DNA from: Oegoconia quadripuncta
Lineage: Eukaryota; Arthropoda; Insecta; Lepidoptera; Autostichidae
Direction: 5' to 3'
Length of the DNA stretch: 64,000 nt
NCBI GenBank assembly: GCA_949316235.1
Contig: OX438747.1
Coordinates: 31,406,601-31,470,600 of the forward strand
Positions 22,989-33,530 of the stretch are shown piece by piece. The position numbers and the translations under genes are program-made. The notes beneath the pieces were generated by a model. That model saw nothing but the letters and a program-made list of their open reading frames with translations, searched no databases and was not told where the DNA came from. The stretch's first letter is position 1. Each line of letters opens with the position of its first letter.

Positions 22989-25900
22989 TTAGTCAGAGTC
23001 TGAACAAGCATTTGAATTAAAGGGTTTTAGGTTATCCCTCGCGAAAATATTTTCGTAAGTGCGACCACGTGTGCTAGAACTCTTAACAACATACCTATCA
23101 TGGGGTAGCACCTTAACAACAACGTAGGGACCATCGTAGCGAGGCATAAGTTTACCACTTCGCAAGCCCTTTTTAATAATTTTACGTTGCGCTAGTACGA
23201 GTTGCCCTGGTTTAAAAGGAGGTTCTGTACGTCTTTTTTGATCGAACGTGACTTTATTGCGTTGTGCTATATCCTTAGAACGGGTGGCAGCAGACTCGCG
23301 TATCTCGTCAATATTAGTCGAACGTATTGGCACTATTAAATCACCAGCAAGACGCGGGCGAAAACCATACAATAACTCTAACGGAGCCTTACCAGTTGTA
23401 CAGTTAGTGTTGGAGTTTAGTCCCAACTGTACCTTCGGAATGTACTGCTCCCAATTATTCTGATCGTCCCCTACGTAAGCGATGAGTGCATCGAGTATGG
23501 TGCGATTAAAACGCTCGATTTGGCCGTTTGCCCTTGGGCTAGCCACAGCGTTCATCACGTGTTTAATTTGTCGTTCTAAGCAATAGTTTTTGAACATATG
23601 ACAGGCAAATGCCTTACCTCTATCGCTAATAACGCGACTTGGCAGCCCAAACGTCTTAATAAACTGATCTAAAGCCTTTAGAGCACTTACACATCCAGTA
23701 TCCCGAACCGCTTCAATCCATATAAAGCGTGTGAATGCATCTATGATGGCAAAGATGTACATTTTACCGGATGGACTCTTACAAAATGGGCCAAGGTGAT
23801 CGATGTGGATGGTATGGAATGGCACAGCTACTTTTTCTATTGGATGTAATAGACCGACCTTTCGCCCTGTTGGTTTTTTTGCATACTGGCAAGATATACA
23901 ACCACGAACATATTTTTGAATAAAACGGCGCATGTTGCTAAACCAATATTTAGTCTTAATAGCGCCATAAGTTTTGTTGAAATTGACATGCCCGTTATCG
24001 TCATGAAAAGTTTGCATGAGAGACCACCGTGATTGTCGTGGCACTACAACTTTATTCTCTCCGTTGACTCTCCTAAAAAGAATACCTTTCTCCAAATAAT
24101 AATCAATACCTAAACCCTGCGTATTATCCTTAGAGAGTTCATCTTGTAACTGCGATATGATCGCCTGAATGGAATCGTCGCCACGTTGCATGCTTTCGAA
24201 TAAGTCGCCCCCAGCTGTGCACCGCATTACCGTGTGAATAGGATTCCGGCTCAGGGCATCTACGTGAGCCATCGATTTCCCGGCCCGATACTCAACATCA
24301 AAATTGAAACCCTGAACTTCTAACCACCACCGGGCTATTCGTGGATTTAAATCTCGTTTAGTCCAGGTCCACCGAACAGCATTACAATCAGTAACGATGA
24401 CAAATTTGATACCACTGACGTATACTTTAAATTTTTGCAAGCTCATCACTACCGCCAGCGTCTCAAGTTCAAAACTATGGTAGTTTTGTTCAGCTAAATT
24501 AGTCTGCCGACTCGCGTATGCAACAGGTTTCCACACGCCATCAGGTTGTTTTTGAACCAGTATTCCACCTAATCCAATTTTGGAAGCGTCAGTATGGATT
24601 TGGGTTTCAAACTCGGGGTTAAACAGAGCAAGAACTGGTTGACTAACTAAAACTGATTTAATCATTTCAAATGCCCTTTTTTGTTCCTCGCCCCAAACCC
24701 AGGCATGGTCCTTTTTAGTAAGTAAAGTGATTGGATGTGCAATAGTAGCAAAATTACGTACATATTTTCGGAAATAGTTAGCTAGTCCCATGAACTGTCT
24801 AACTTGATGGACATTTTCTGGTGTCGGAAAATTACGCACAGCATTCAGTTTATGTGGTGCTGGTCTCACTTCTCCATTACATACCTCGTGTCCCAAATAT
24901 TCCACGGTTGGTACCAGAAAAGAACACTTATCTAACCGGAGAGTCATACCAGCCTCACGTATCCGTTCTAAAACAGCTCTAAGACGCTCTAAAGCATCAT
25001 TGTACTTCTCAGCATAAATTAATATGTCATCTAAGTATGCTGTTGCAAATTTGAATTTCAGTGGCCCTAAAATGTCATCCATCGCACGCTGGAAGACAGC
25101 GGGCGCGTTAACTAGGCCGAAGCTCATACGCGTATACTGATAATGACCGTCTGGTGTAATAAACGCAGTCAATGGTTTACTAGCATCATCTAATTGAATA
25201 CAAAAATACGCGGACATAACGTCGAGACACGAGAATATTTGTTGTTTCGATAGACGGTCAAGTTGGTCCTGAATGAGTGGCAATGGATACCGTTCTTTCT
25301 TCGTTATTTTATTTAAAGCACGGTAGTCCACACACATCCGCTTCTCTCCTGTTTTCTTAGCGACCAACAAGACCGGACTAGCATAGGACGAATTAGCCAC
25401 CTCAATTATACCTTTACGTAACAAATCAGAAACAATAGAACGTACTAACTCCCTATCCTCTGCAGACATTCGGTAAGGACGATAATATACGGGTTTGGTA
25501 TCCGTCAATTCAATTTTCATCTTAACATCACATTTACCTACTTTTTCTCCATCATCAGAAAAACAATCAGAATATTCTTTCAAAATACCTTCTAGTTCTG
25601 CAAGGACAGAGGGCTCTATACCTGTACCTATCTTATAACATTTTCTATCATCAGTGGTAACCGTAGCACGTACGACACATGTATTAGGTGGTAGAGTTAT
25701 CACCTCTTTGCTTAAATTAACCACATTTACCACAGCTCGACCTTCTACGATTTCAGTAACGTGTTCAGGGATCAGAATTTCGCACCTAGGTTTTAAATGT
25801 TCTGTGTTTTGTAGTGATATGGGACCTTCAACGCCAGCACTAGACAGCACAATTTTATTGACGCCGGGTCGCAAATTAATATCATGAAGCGTGTTTAATT

Positions 25901-26360
25901 TAACGCGCTCAATGTCTTCATGAACACACGGTAACGCAGACAAATGATTGGCGTTGTACATTTTCAAAGTATCAGGCGTTTTAATAACATATACGTTAGG
26001 GTATTCTGTGAACGGTTGACCTATAATTATACCTATGTCTTGTGCATTATCAGGTACTATATAAGCCCTTAATCCGTCACAGTTGGCCTCATCAGCTGAT
26101 ATGTTCACTAAGGTCTCCCCATATGGTATTATTTTTGAACCGCCAAAACCCTTTATAATACTATCACTAGCGCATTTAATTACATCTAATTGCAATTGTT
26201 TAGACACACTCTCAGATATTGTAATACATGAGCTGCCAAAATCAACAAAAGCACGCACAGGCGTGTTATTCACCTTAGCAGTTAAATAGTATTTAGAACT
26301 ACCAGTTGAGTCCCTTAAATAACATGCACACTTTGTGTCGTACTTGGTTTTGAGGCGGTA
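22989..26360 (-). CDS. pol: Pol polyprotein: protease, RT, RNase H, integrase
   Basis: The frame is open from just after a stop at 26361-26363 down to 22989. There is no early ATG, so it is expected to be made by a -1 shift from gag, with a 46-nt overlap. Domain order (counted from the GTG at 26273): protease with VDFGSS near residue 10, where D-F-G replaces the usual D-S/T-G; RT around 260-460 with YLDD; RNase H with TDAS near 561; integrase with an H-H-C-C zinc region at about 757-795 (GCISC) and the D, D, E triad in IDHLG, SDRGK and GQIERFN; and a C-terminal YDGPYVV module (GPY/F type). No stop or frameshift interrupts it, so it is potentially functional. A chromodomain is not seen. Confidence 0.95.
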   Translation of the reverse strand, partial: YRLKTKYDTKCACYLRDSTGSSKYYLTAKVNNTPVRAFVDFGSSCITISESVSKQLQLDVIKCASDSIIKGFGGSKIIPYGETLVNISADEANCDGLRAYIVPDNAQDIGIIIGQPFTEYPNVYVIKTPDTLKMYNANHLSALPCVHEDIERVKLNTLHDINLRPGVNKIVLSSAGVEGPISLQNTEHLKPRCEILIPEHVTEIVEGRAVVNVVNLSKEVITLPPNTCVVRATVTTDDRKCYKIGTGIEPSVLAELEGILKEYSDCFSDDGEKVGKCDVKMKIELTDTKPVYYRPYRMSAEDRELVRSIVSDLLRKGIIEVANSSYASPVLLVAKKTGEKRMCVDYRALNKITKKERYPLPLIQDQLDRLSKQQIFSCLDVMSAYFCIQLDDASKPLTAFITPDGHYQYTRMSFGLVNAPAVFQRAMDDILGPLKFKFATAYLDDILIYAEKYNDALERLRAVLERIREAGMTLRLDKCSFLVPTVEYLGHEVCNGEVRPAPHKLNAVRNFPTPENVHQVRQFMGLANYFRKYVRNFATIAHPITLLTKKDHAWVWGEEQKRAFEMIKSVLVSQPVLALFNPEFETQIHTDASKIGLGGILVQKQPDGVWKPVAYASRQTNLAEQNYHSFELETLAVVMSLQKFKVYVSGIKFVIVTDCNAVRWTWTKRDLNPRIARWWLEVQGFNFDVEYRAGKSMAHVDALSRNPIHTVMRCTAGGDLFESMQRGDDSIQAIISQLQDELSKDNTQGLGIDYYLEKGILFRRVNGENKVVVPRQSRWSLMQTFHDDNGHVNFNKTYGAIKTKYWFSNMRRFIQKYVRGCISCQYAKKPTGRKVGLLHPIEKVAVPFHTIHIDHLGPFCKSPSGKMYIFAIIDAFTRFIWIEAVRDTGCVSALKALDQFIKTFGLPSRVISDRGKAFACHMFKNYCLERQIKHVMNAVASPRANGQIERFNRTILDALIAYVGDDQNNWEQYIPKVQLGLNSNTNCTTGKAPLELLYGFRPRLAGDLIVPIRSTNIDEIRESAATRSKDIAQRNKVTFDQKRRTEPPFKPGQLVLAQRKIIKKGLRSGKLMPRYDGPYVVVKVLPHDRYVVKSSSTRGRTYENIFARDNLKPFNSNACSDSD

Positions 26361-27820
26361 TTACCTGCATTGCGACTCTTTAGTTTCAAGCATTCGTCTT
26401 TAATGTGGCCCATTTTATTACAATATGAACACTTTCTCATTTTTATAAAACAATTATTATCACTATGACCACTTTTACTGCAAAATGAACAATATTTGGT
26501 AGATTTATCTCGAATCTTATAGGTGCAGTGTGCGGCAGTATGTCCCCTTTGCTTACAGGTATGACATTTTAATTTTCCTCGATTATTATTACTATTGTTA
26601 AATGTAGTACCACCGGTACCGTATTGAAACTTTTGATTAGTAGCTACAGCTGATGTTCTTAACGATGACAAATAATTTAGCAATGTATTTGGGTCGCGAC
26701 AACCCGCCGATATAGCGCCGACTTCAACGAGTTGACTACCAATAGTACCAATTATGGCCTCTGTCACTAAACACGGGGGAACACCACACGCATTCCCCAG
26801 CGCTAATTTATCATAGTAAAATTGTAAATAGTCGACGTCAGGTTGCCTAACCACGTTAACCAAGTCTCTCAACATATTCAATTTACTCTTGTGGGATGGA
26901 AAAGCCGTTAACAGTTTAGCCTTAAAATCTGGCCATGAGAAATTTATATCTTGAAGTTGGTCATACCACCGACGAGCATAACCCCTCAATTTAGACGAAC
27001 AATTAAATTGTAAGGTTTTTTCATCCCACCCGTACATATTCGAAATGCCTTCTACTTTACGTAACCATATTTCCATCGTAATTAAAGAATGTTGCGGATC
27101 AAACTCCGGCACGGGATCGTTGCGACCCACATACCTGATAGAACCATTATTATTATTAAAAGAATTGTCCACATACGCTAAGTCCAGTGAGGAACAGGTT
27201 GGCAGCGGCGCGGCGCGAGGCGCAGACGCCGGCACGGCCTGTAACGGCGTGCAGGTCGCCGTGAGCTGCGCGAGCCCAGACGTGCTGACCGCGGGCGGCG
27301 GCGGCACAAGCTCGGCCACGTTCGCTGCGGGCGGCGGCACAAGCTCGCTCGCGCTTGCCGCGGGCGGCGCATTCACCGACATACCTGATACCGAGGACGC
27401 CCTTACCGACGACAACATGGACGGTAGCGGTGCGATAGTCACACTCGCCAATCCTCCCGAAGATGCCTCCCCGTAGATACGAGTGGAAGGCAGGGGACGT
27501 AATGGCTGATCAATAGCACCCATCGACGGCGGTGGCAGTGCTCTTGTCCCACCACACTTCGACACTTGATCACTGCGGAGATTCCCATACGAACGGGTCG
27601 TAGGCGTATGATCCGGAAGCGGCGGCGTCATAGTACCGTCGTCTGTTCTGGTTCGACAACGGTCGCGATTGTAACGCTCGCCGTGATCACGGAACACTTC
27701 ATTTTCCAACGTTTCCAATCGCTGGGCTAACCGGCGATTTTCTATCTCCAATAACAAACGTCGGCGCAAACGGTTTTCTTTCTCGTCGTCATTACGTCGA
27801 CGTTTTTTATGTGAACCCAT
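26315..27820 (-). CDS. gag: Gag protein with three CCHC zinc knuckles
   Basis: The ATG at 27820 gives about 501 residues. The N-terminus is basic and arginine-rich with a possible coiled-coil (residues 10-45), followed by a Pro/Ala/Ser-rich, GC-rich linker (about 80-200). The capsid-like central part includes WLRKVEGIS and WYDQL. Three knuckles lie near the C-terminus: CHTCKQRGHTAAHC, CSFCSKSGHSDNNC and CSYCNKMGHIKDEC. These bind genomic RNA during particle assembly. The stop TAA at 26315 overlaps the start of the pol frame. The GC-rich linker generates long antisense frames (27045-27476) that are not genes. Confidence 0.92.
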   Translation of the reverse strand: MGSHKKRRRNDDEKENRLRRRLLLEIENRRLAQRLETLENEVFRDHGERYNRDRCRTRTDDGTMTPPLPDHTPTTRSYGNLRSDQVSKCGGTRALPPPSMGAIDQPLRPLPSTRIYGEASSGGLASVTIAPLPSMLSSVRASSVSGMSVNAPPAASASELVPPPAANVAELVPPPPAVSTSGLAQLTATCTPLQAVPASAPRAAPLPTCSSLDLAYVDNSFNNNNGSIRYVGRNDPVPEFDPQHSLITMEIWLRKVEGISNMYGWDEKTLQFNCSSKLRGYARRWYDQLQDINFSWPDFKAKLLTAFPSHKSKLNMLRDLVNVVRQPDVDYLQFYYDKLALGNACGVPPCLVTEAIIGTIGSQLVEVGAISAGCRDPNTLLNYLSSLRTSAVATNQKFQYGTGGTTFNNSNNNRGKLKCHTCKQRGHTAAHCTYKIRDKSTKYCSFCSKSGHSDNNCFIKMRKCSYCNKMGHIKDECLKLKSRNAGNTASKPSTTQSVHVI

Positions 27821-28016
27821 AATGTACACACTTTAACACGACGAACACAACACACTTTTTAGTCACAAAACAAAAACAAGACGAGCACGCTAGGTACCTA
27901 CTACGACCTACGAGTAGTTATATTTTAAACAGCAATCACTTTTATTGGTAAAACTTGGCTTTACGGAATTATTTAAAACTTGTATTTAGTGAGCTAAGTC
28001 CATCGCACTTCTGAGT

Positions 28017-28302
28017 TAAAAGGAGATAAATCCAGAAGACGTAATTAACTGTTTATAATAAAATTTATTATCCACCGGAATGATAGGTAACAAACAATAC
28101 AAGACGATATCGCTCGGGACGCCACGTGTGCGATCGGTAGCGCTGGTCTGTACTTCACGGCGGCGAAGCTCCAACTACTCGCCCCACGGCGCGGGCGATG
28201 GCGGGCGGTGCATGTGGCAGGGGCGGTGAGGCCGCGAGGGGCCGCACTATGCGGCGCACAACTCGTGCAGGCACATAGCGCCATCTCTTGGTAGCTCTTG
28301 CA
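28017..28302 (-). repeat. 5' LTR
   Basis: Identical to the LTR at 21775-22060. It should carry the promoter for the minus-strand element RNA. The 27830-28016 leader between it and gag is non-coding. Confidence 0.95.
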
Positions 28303-28317
28303 ATACGTTTGAAGACA

Positions 28318-28620
28318 CTTTTTCTCAGAAACCGCTGGAGGTATAAGTTACAATAGAAAAAAAGGAACTATTCAAATCAAATGAAACAAATATTTATTTC
28401 GTAGGATAAAAATTATCACTTGAAAACATCACATTTTTTATCTTATTATTAAAGTTATTGACATTATTGCTCATTCACAAACCTGATTCCCCAGAGAAGA
28501 ACGAGCAAGAAACTCAAGGGTTTCTCTTTTAAATAAGTTTGGGTTACAATTATATTATATTGTATAATTAGACTGAATATCGCCGAGCGGTCTATGTCCA
28601 TGCTTGCTTATCTTCCAGAT
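28318..28620 (-). mobile_element. CR1/Jockey-like LINE 3' end
   Basis: On the minus strand it has ACCGCTCGGCGATATTCAGT, AGTTTCTTGCTCGTTCTTCT and TTTTATCCTACGAAATAAAT, the same 3' UTR that follows the LINE ORF end at 44524. Only the 3' UTR is kept. Confidence 0.75.
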
Positions 28621-28855
28621 AGTCAGAAATTTTATAATAGCCTTATAATTATAATTTTATAATAATAAATTTAATTTATATAAAAATTAAAAGCGAAACC
28701 ACGGAAACAGACTAGAACACGTTTTCACAATTACATCCTATTTATTACTAATTAAATGATCTCATAAATAAATAATATATAGTTACAGGCTGGCAAGCAA
28801 AAATAAAGAGCGATTTAGAAATCAGAGCAAAGAAATAAATGTTCTCCAATTTCAT

Positions 28856-28990
28856 ATGCTGTGTGTATCTAATTTTAAATGCGCTTGTTATGTCAGCAAT
28901 CTATCAGGGACGTCATTTGGCCGCTTCGCCAATGTTGCAGTGATGATGAACGTACTCACCTACGTAGTTACACATTGCCGTAATGTTTGC
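28856..28990 (+). repeat. Dispersed repeat K, copy 1
   Basis: GCGCTTGTTATGTCAGC and GCCAATGTTGCAGTGATGA recur at 30018-30125. Not assigned to a class. Confidence 0.6.
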
Positions 28991-29754
28991 ACAACATTAT
29001 TAGCGACTCACATAATTTCAATTTTCGGAAATTTTTCAACATATTTTGATTATGGATGATTATATGATAATATAGTAACTCGTTAACTTCCTTAAATGGT
29101 TAATTTACATTACATAGATTAATCCCCCCGTCAGTAAAACTTTTTATTTATTTTATTTCATTTATGACAACAAACAGCTGTGCAATATGTTTTACGTGGG
29201 TACAACCCAGGCTGAGTTGGAGACCTTTTTGCCTCCACCTTGCGACACCGACAATTAAATGGCAAACACAATGTTATTTTTTGCATGTGTCTCGACTATA
29301 TAATATTTGTACCTGATTGTTTGTGTCATGAGATGGGTTTAAATCAATTTTTCTTTCTTTCTTTCTTTTAATAATGCTAGTATTACAATGGTTTCGTGTA
29401 ATTAAATTATACAACCAGGAACGTTATCTTTGTGTTATATACTCAATACTTTAGGGCTTTTCCACAATGTGTAAATGAGGTGTTGACTAAAATATAAATA
29501 GATTATCATGAAGCCTGTTGGGGCACAGCTCATTTGAAGAGAGGACTCAATGGAGAACAAAGTTAAAATATTTAGAATAATTAACCAACTAAATGTAAGC
29601 TAAGTACTTACTGGTTCTTTTTATCGGGGTATTTTTTGACAAATTTACAAATTTCATAAATATACTAGTAAAAAAATTATATGAAATGGGATTGGAAATT
29701 AATAAGAGTATTTGAACACCAAAAAAAAACGACAGATATTTTATATTTTGTGCG
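28991..29754. other. Unassigned DNA with one LINE-like tail
   Basis: A (TTTC)n tract near 29350 probably ends a LINE fragment. Nothing else was recognised. Confidence 0.4.
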
Positions 29755-29885
29755 TGCTTTTTTTTTTATATGAGAGGGCGGCAAACGAGCATGCGGGTCA
29801 CCTGATGGAAAGCAATCACCGCCGCCCATGGACACCCGCAACACCAAAAGGGTCACAGATGCGTTGCGGTGCTGTAGGATTTTTT
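29755..29885 (+). repeat. Dispersed repeat L, copy 1
   Basis: GGGCGGCAAACGAGCATGCG, GGAAAGCAATCACCGCCGCC and CATGGACACCCGCAACACCA are nearly identical at 60991-61150. It begins with a poly-T tract and is more GC-rich than its surroundings. Confidence 0.75.
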
Positions 29886-30017
29886 AACATGAAATGTATC
29901 CTTCTAAAGACACCTAGCACTGCTCTACATACTTCCACTTGAAAAACATTAGCATTAAGAAATTGGGCAGTCGGGTCATAAATAAATATAAATACAATTT
30001 ATAGCTCACCATCCGCA

Positions 30018-30125
30018 AGTGGAGTGTGTCACGTATCTAACACGCTTGTTATGTCAGCTGCCATCTGTCAAGGAGGCAGTTTGCATTCCCTGCCAATGTT
30101 GCAGTGATGAATAATGTCTGCTGTG
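30018..30125 (+). repeat. Dispersed repeat K, copy 2
   Basis: A diverged match to 28856-28990, with TGCCAATGTTGCAGTGATGA. Confidence 0.6.
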
Positions 30126-30286
30126 TGCATTTTATTGCAACGCATTTTGTGCGAGTTCCTGTCACGGATCAACAAATAGTATATTTCAATACAAGTGCGG
30201 AAAGCCTGTCATTGAAAAACATTCAGCAGCAACAAACAGCCTGTCAACAAACAAACAAACAAATGACGGTTCCGCACGTGTACTGA

Positions 30287-30716
30287 ACGACTATTTTTAA
30301 TACAGTTGCGAAAAAATTAAGCAATTTAATAAAATAATAAAATTTTTGGAAAATGGCGCCAACCGTAAAAGAATACAAGCAGAGACTATGGCAGTATACG
30401 TCATACAGCCAACTTTTTTATATTTATAAATTTAATTTGGCCGATACTAATATTAATTTAATGTTTAAATTTCAATTAAAATTACTTTTAAATCTGATAT
30501 TGAAACAAATTTGTAGCTTTTTTTAGAAATATTTGCATAAATCATAAAAACTTCTATGATTTTTTTTAGTAAAAACTTCATGGTTGGTTTTTTCTTTTTA
30601 ATAGACATTATTTTGACAGTTTGCAAAGAAAAAGCACTAGTTCGGGAAATCCCACTTTCCGCACGCTATACGTCCCTGCAATATGCCACTTTTTGAGCAA
30701 CTGTATTAAAAATAGT
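30287..30716. repeat. Inverted repeat pair, possible MITE ends
   Basis: CTATTTTTAATACAGTTGC (about 30289-30307) is the inverse of GCAACTGTATTAAAAATAG (about 30698-30716). The enclosed 390 bp is AT-rich with no ORF. Confidence 0.55.
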
Positions 30717-30740
30717 ATTACTTCGGCTACAAACACCAAA

Positions 30741-31088
30741 ATTGTGATACCTGAAGTAAGCCGGCTTGCTTGCACATCCGACAGCACGACGACTAATATT
30801 ACCAGTGTAATTGTGATACCTGAAGTAAGCCGGCTTGCTTGCACATCCGACAGCACGACGACTAATATTACCAGTGTAATTGTGATACCTGAAGTAAGCC
30901 GGCTTGCTTGCACATCCGACAGCACGACGACTAATATTACCAGTGTAATTGTGATACCTGAAGTAAGCCGGCTTGCTTGCACATCCGACAGCACGACGAC
31001 TAATATTGCCAGTGTAATTGTGATACCTGAAGTAAGCCGGCTTGCTTGCACATCCGACAGCACGACGACTAATATTACCAGTGTAATT
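30741..31088. repeat. 69-bp minisatellite, five copies
   Basis: Units begin ATTGTGATACCTGAAGTAAG at 30741, 30810, 30879, 30948 and 31017, followed by a 4-bp partial. Copies differ by about one base. Because 69 is divisible by three, three frames stay open through the array (one plus, two minus, 164-182 codons). None has an upstream gene-like start or recognisable domain. Confidence 0.95.
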
Positions 31089-31224
31089 TGGCCGGGGGCG
31101 CTTTCGGAAATGTGAACGTCGCGAGACAGTCTCATTAGGATTACGAGGATTACCAAACCTACTATATAACATAGTATCGTAGTACATTAAGGGTCCGAAT
31201 ACTATAATGACGAAACCACGATAT

Positions 31225-32065
31225 TTGAATCATCATATTCCTAGTCCAAATTTATTTGGGGTCGGCGCAGTGCGTCTATCAACCGTTACCTCCTCATTCA
31301 CGCCCTTTTCGTTCATATCACCCTTCACACAATCCGTACATACATACATGATGACCGGTTGGTGTAGTGGATAGTGACCCTGTCAGCGAAACCAACGGTT
31401 GCGGGTTCGAATCCCACGAGGGATAAATGTTTGTGTGATGAATACGAACATTTATTCCCGAGTCATGGATGTTTATATAAATATTATATAAACATCCATG
31501 ATCCATTATCCAGAGTGAATAAGCATTTACTGGGTGCGCGTGATACATCTTCGGCTACATCGTCACTTTCCATCAGGTGAGATTGTAGTCAAACGCGAAA
31601 CCAGTTTTTAATAAAAAAAATATATGTATGTTTATCCGTTATCTAGTTCCATAGCACAAGCTTTGCTTAGTTGGGGACTAGATAATTGGTGTAAATGTCC
31701 GAAATATTTATTTATTATTATTTATTTAATATTTATACATCTTTTCAGTGGTCTTCCTCTTCCTTTCCAACCATCGACATCCATATTCATCACTCTCTTA
31801 GTAACATGCGTTTCATCCCTCCTCATACCATGTAATCAAAATAAACGATTTCCTATCAACTTTTCTTTCAATGTACCACTTTTAAACTCCCTTTTACATA
31901 CCTATTCATTCCTTATTTTAGCCATTCTTCACACTCCACTCATCTATCCCAACATTTTCATCTCTGCTGCATGCAATTTTCTATCATCCGTGTTCTTCAT
32001 GACCTAATACTCCGATCCATAGGTCTTATTACAGATTTATAAACTTGAGGGCGAAACTTTTCTTC
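31225..32065 (-). pseudogene. RTE-like LINE reverse-transcriptase remnant, split by SINE-C
   Basis: Left piece about 31225-31345 and right piece 31740-32065. On the minus strand the right piece resembles the RT C-terminal region also found at 61555-62385, but with many stops. A SINE-C lies between the pieces with a candidate ATACAT target duplication. Confidence 0.6.
31349..31739 (+). mobile_element. SINE-C, interrupted
   Basis: The head GACCGGTTGGTGTAGTGGAT and B box GGTTCGAATCCCACGAG run to 31480. The body resumes at 31622 (ATGTATGTTTATCCGTTATC) and ends in a (TTA)n tail. Between them lies an inverted copy of the element's own sequence (31484-31501) and a piece of repeat S (31502-31621). 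Confidence 0.8.
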
Positions 32066-32344
32066 AACATTTTCAATAGTTATTGTTAAATGTCCTATAA
32101 GGCTATTTGTAAGTTCTCGGAGAAAGGCATTGTATGCCGGTTTTCAATGATCTTGTTCGGCAGTTATGGCTTCTGTATTTTTAATTGACTATTTAAAGTG
32201 CCCCCCGTAGCACCGAAACACTAGTAATAAAATGCCTCTAGCGCATGGGCGTTGCCACGTTTTAGTTTCGGGGGGGTTCAAGATTTTAAGCGTGCATAAA
32301 GGAAATGACATTCATGGATCAAGAATGTGAAGAAACAACAATAG

Positions 32345-32478
32345 AATAGACTGGAAGAGATCGCTTTTAGCGATAAGGCCGCCCTTTTGTGCGATTAAAG
32401 ATGTACGCTGTATTCTTCATATAGCTTTTGTTAATTGTGCAATAAAGAGTATTTGATTGATTTATTGATTGATTCTCT
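32345..32478 (+). repeat. LINE 3' end with (TTGA)n tail
   Basis: CTGGAAGAGATCGCTTTTAG, GTACGCTGTATTCTTCATAT and GCAATAAAGAGTATTTGATT are followed by TTGA repeats. Other copies at 56895-57030 and, inverted, 60655-60790. Confidence 0.75.
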
Positions 32479-32599
32479 TATACTAATGCATTAGAGAATT
32501 AATCTTCGGGTTTACTTTTTAGATACATATCCACTACTTCAGTCGTATCATTTTACGAAGGAACAAAAACATACGAAGGTTACCAAATGCGCGGTGAAT

Positions 32600-32800
32600 T
32601 CAAAATATTTGTAACTATAGCTGCTGACCGTTACTTCGCTCGCGTGAAACATTTTATCGAAATCAGTTTAGCAAAAAACAGCCTATATGTTAATCCAGGT
32701 CCTAATGTGTCTACCCACCAAATTTCATCCAAATCTATTCAGCCGTTTAGGCGTGAAGAGGTTAAAACATACTTACATAAATATATAAAGTGTAACAAAA
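32600..32800 (-). repeat. Dispersed repeat N
   Basis: Contains CCACCAAATTTCATCCAAAT and CAGCCGTTTAGGCGTGAAGA, the inverse of the GGATTTAGATGAAATTTGGT core present at 38545, 42630, 50835 and 56155. An open frame through it is not a gene. Confidence 0.65.
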
Positions 32801-32984
32801 TTAACCCGACAAACTCTGCCAATTGCACGAACATGACAATAAAATAATATTTTCATTGAAAAAACTAGCCTTAAAAATTTAGTTTCCCAGTAAAAAAATG
32901 TAAGTGCAAATGAAAATACAAATTAACAGACTTACTTCATTTCGATTGTACCGACCTTATTTTATCAATGAGAAAAAACAGGCA

Positions 32985-33165
32985 ACGTTCATATGGAAGA
33001 CGCCAAAGGGGGTGGCGGGGCGGCGGGCGCAACCAATCACAGCAAGTCGCGTCGGCGCCGGGGCAAGCGCCGGCGGCAAGCGGCGAGTGGTCGCCTTTCG
33101 GCGTCATCAAAGATACCGCGGCACGTGTTTGTGTGTTGTGGCAAAGTACTTAGAGCGCGCGGCCA
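32985..33165. other. GC-rich, CpG-rich patch
   Basis: About 180 bp is dominated by CGGCG and GCGCCGG motifs in otherwise AT-rich DNA. Two frames read through it but neither has a recognisable domain. It may be a fragment of a GC-rich element or a small CpG island. Confidence 0.5.
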
Positions 33166-33448
33166 TTAAGGTCCAACTCACAAAATTTAAATTTTAAACT
33201 TAATTTTTTGAATAAAATCTGTTAACTTTAATGTTTTATATTTTTCGTAATGGGTACATCCTATACATACACTCTGCAACGTTTGTCGGGTTAATTTTGT
33301 TAGACCTTATATATTATATATAATTATATAGGTAGTTGGTATAGTAAAAACTGTGGATTTGTGGAATAAGTAAGTTAATATTTCAATGCATATTATATGC
33401 ATATTGAGAAACCCCCCCACACACCCCCTTACTACGGCTTTGAAGTAG

Positions 33449-33530
33449 GGGTCACCCATGCAAGGACTGACCGCGCCAGACATGCTGAACTTCGTTAATC
33501 GAAAACGAATGCGCCACGCGTGCTTCCGAT
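33449..33530 (-). repeat. 5S rRNA-derived repeat, copy 1
   Basis: On the minus strand it reads CGAAGTTCAGCATGTCTGGC and GGTCAGTCCTTGCATGGGTG. This aligns with the 5S rRNA segment from loop A to the box C promoter region (family pattern CGAAGTTAAGC...GGATGGGTGACC). It is diverged and incomplete, so not a functional 5S gene. Confidence 0.65.

Larger units (their letters stand above)
21775..28302 (-). mobile_element. Complete Ty3/gypsy LTR retrotransposon
   Basis: This is a 6528-bp element transcribed on the minus strand. It has two identical 286-bp LTRs, gag, pol and a non-coding 3' region with tandem repeats. The 4-bp duplication ATAC flanks it (21771-21774 and 28303-28306), and the LTR reads TG...TA. 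There is no env ORF. A convincing primer-binding site was not found next to the 5' LTR; TGGACTTAGC starting 14 nt inside is only a candidate. Three CCHC knuckles and no env suggest a mag-like rather than an errantivirus-like lineage, but this is tentative. Confidence 0.95.

Noticed and set aside
27045..27476. 143-codon plus-strand frame with Ala/Gly-rich product
   Set aside because: It is antisense to the GC-rich linker of gag. The base composition of that linker explains the open frame.
30741..31088. CRISPR-like array
   Set aside because: Direct tandem units with no unique spacers in an insect nuclear context. It is a minisatellite.
32968..33153. Gly/Arg/Gln-rich frame in the GC patch
   Set aside because: Overlapping frames are open on the same strand, the product is low-complexity and there is no splice or start support.
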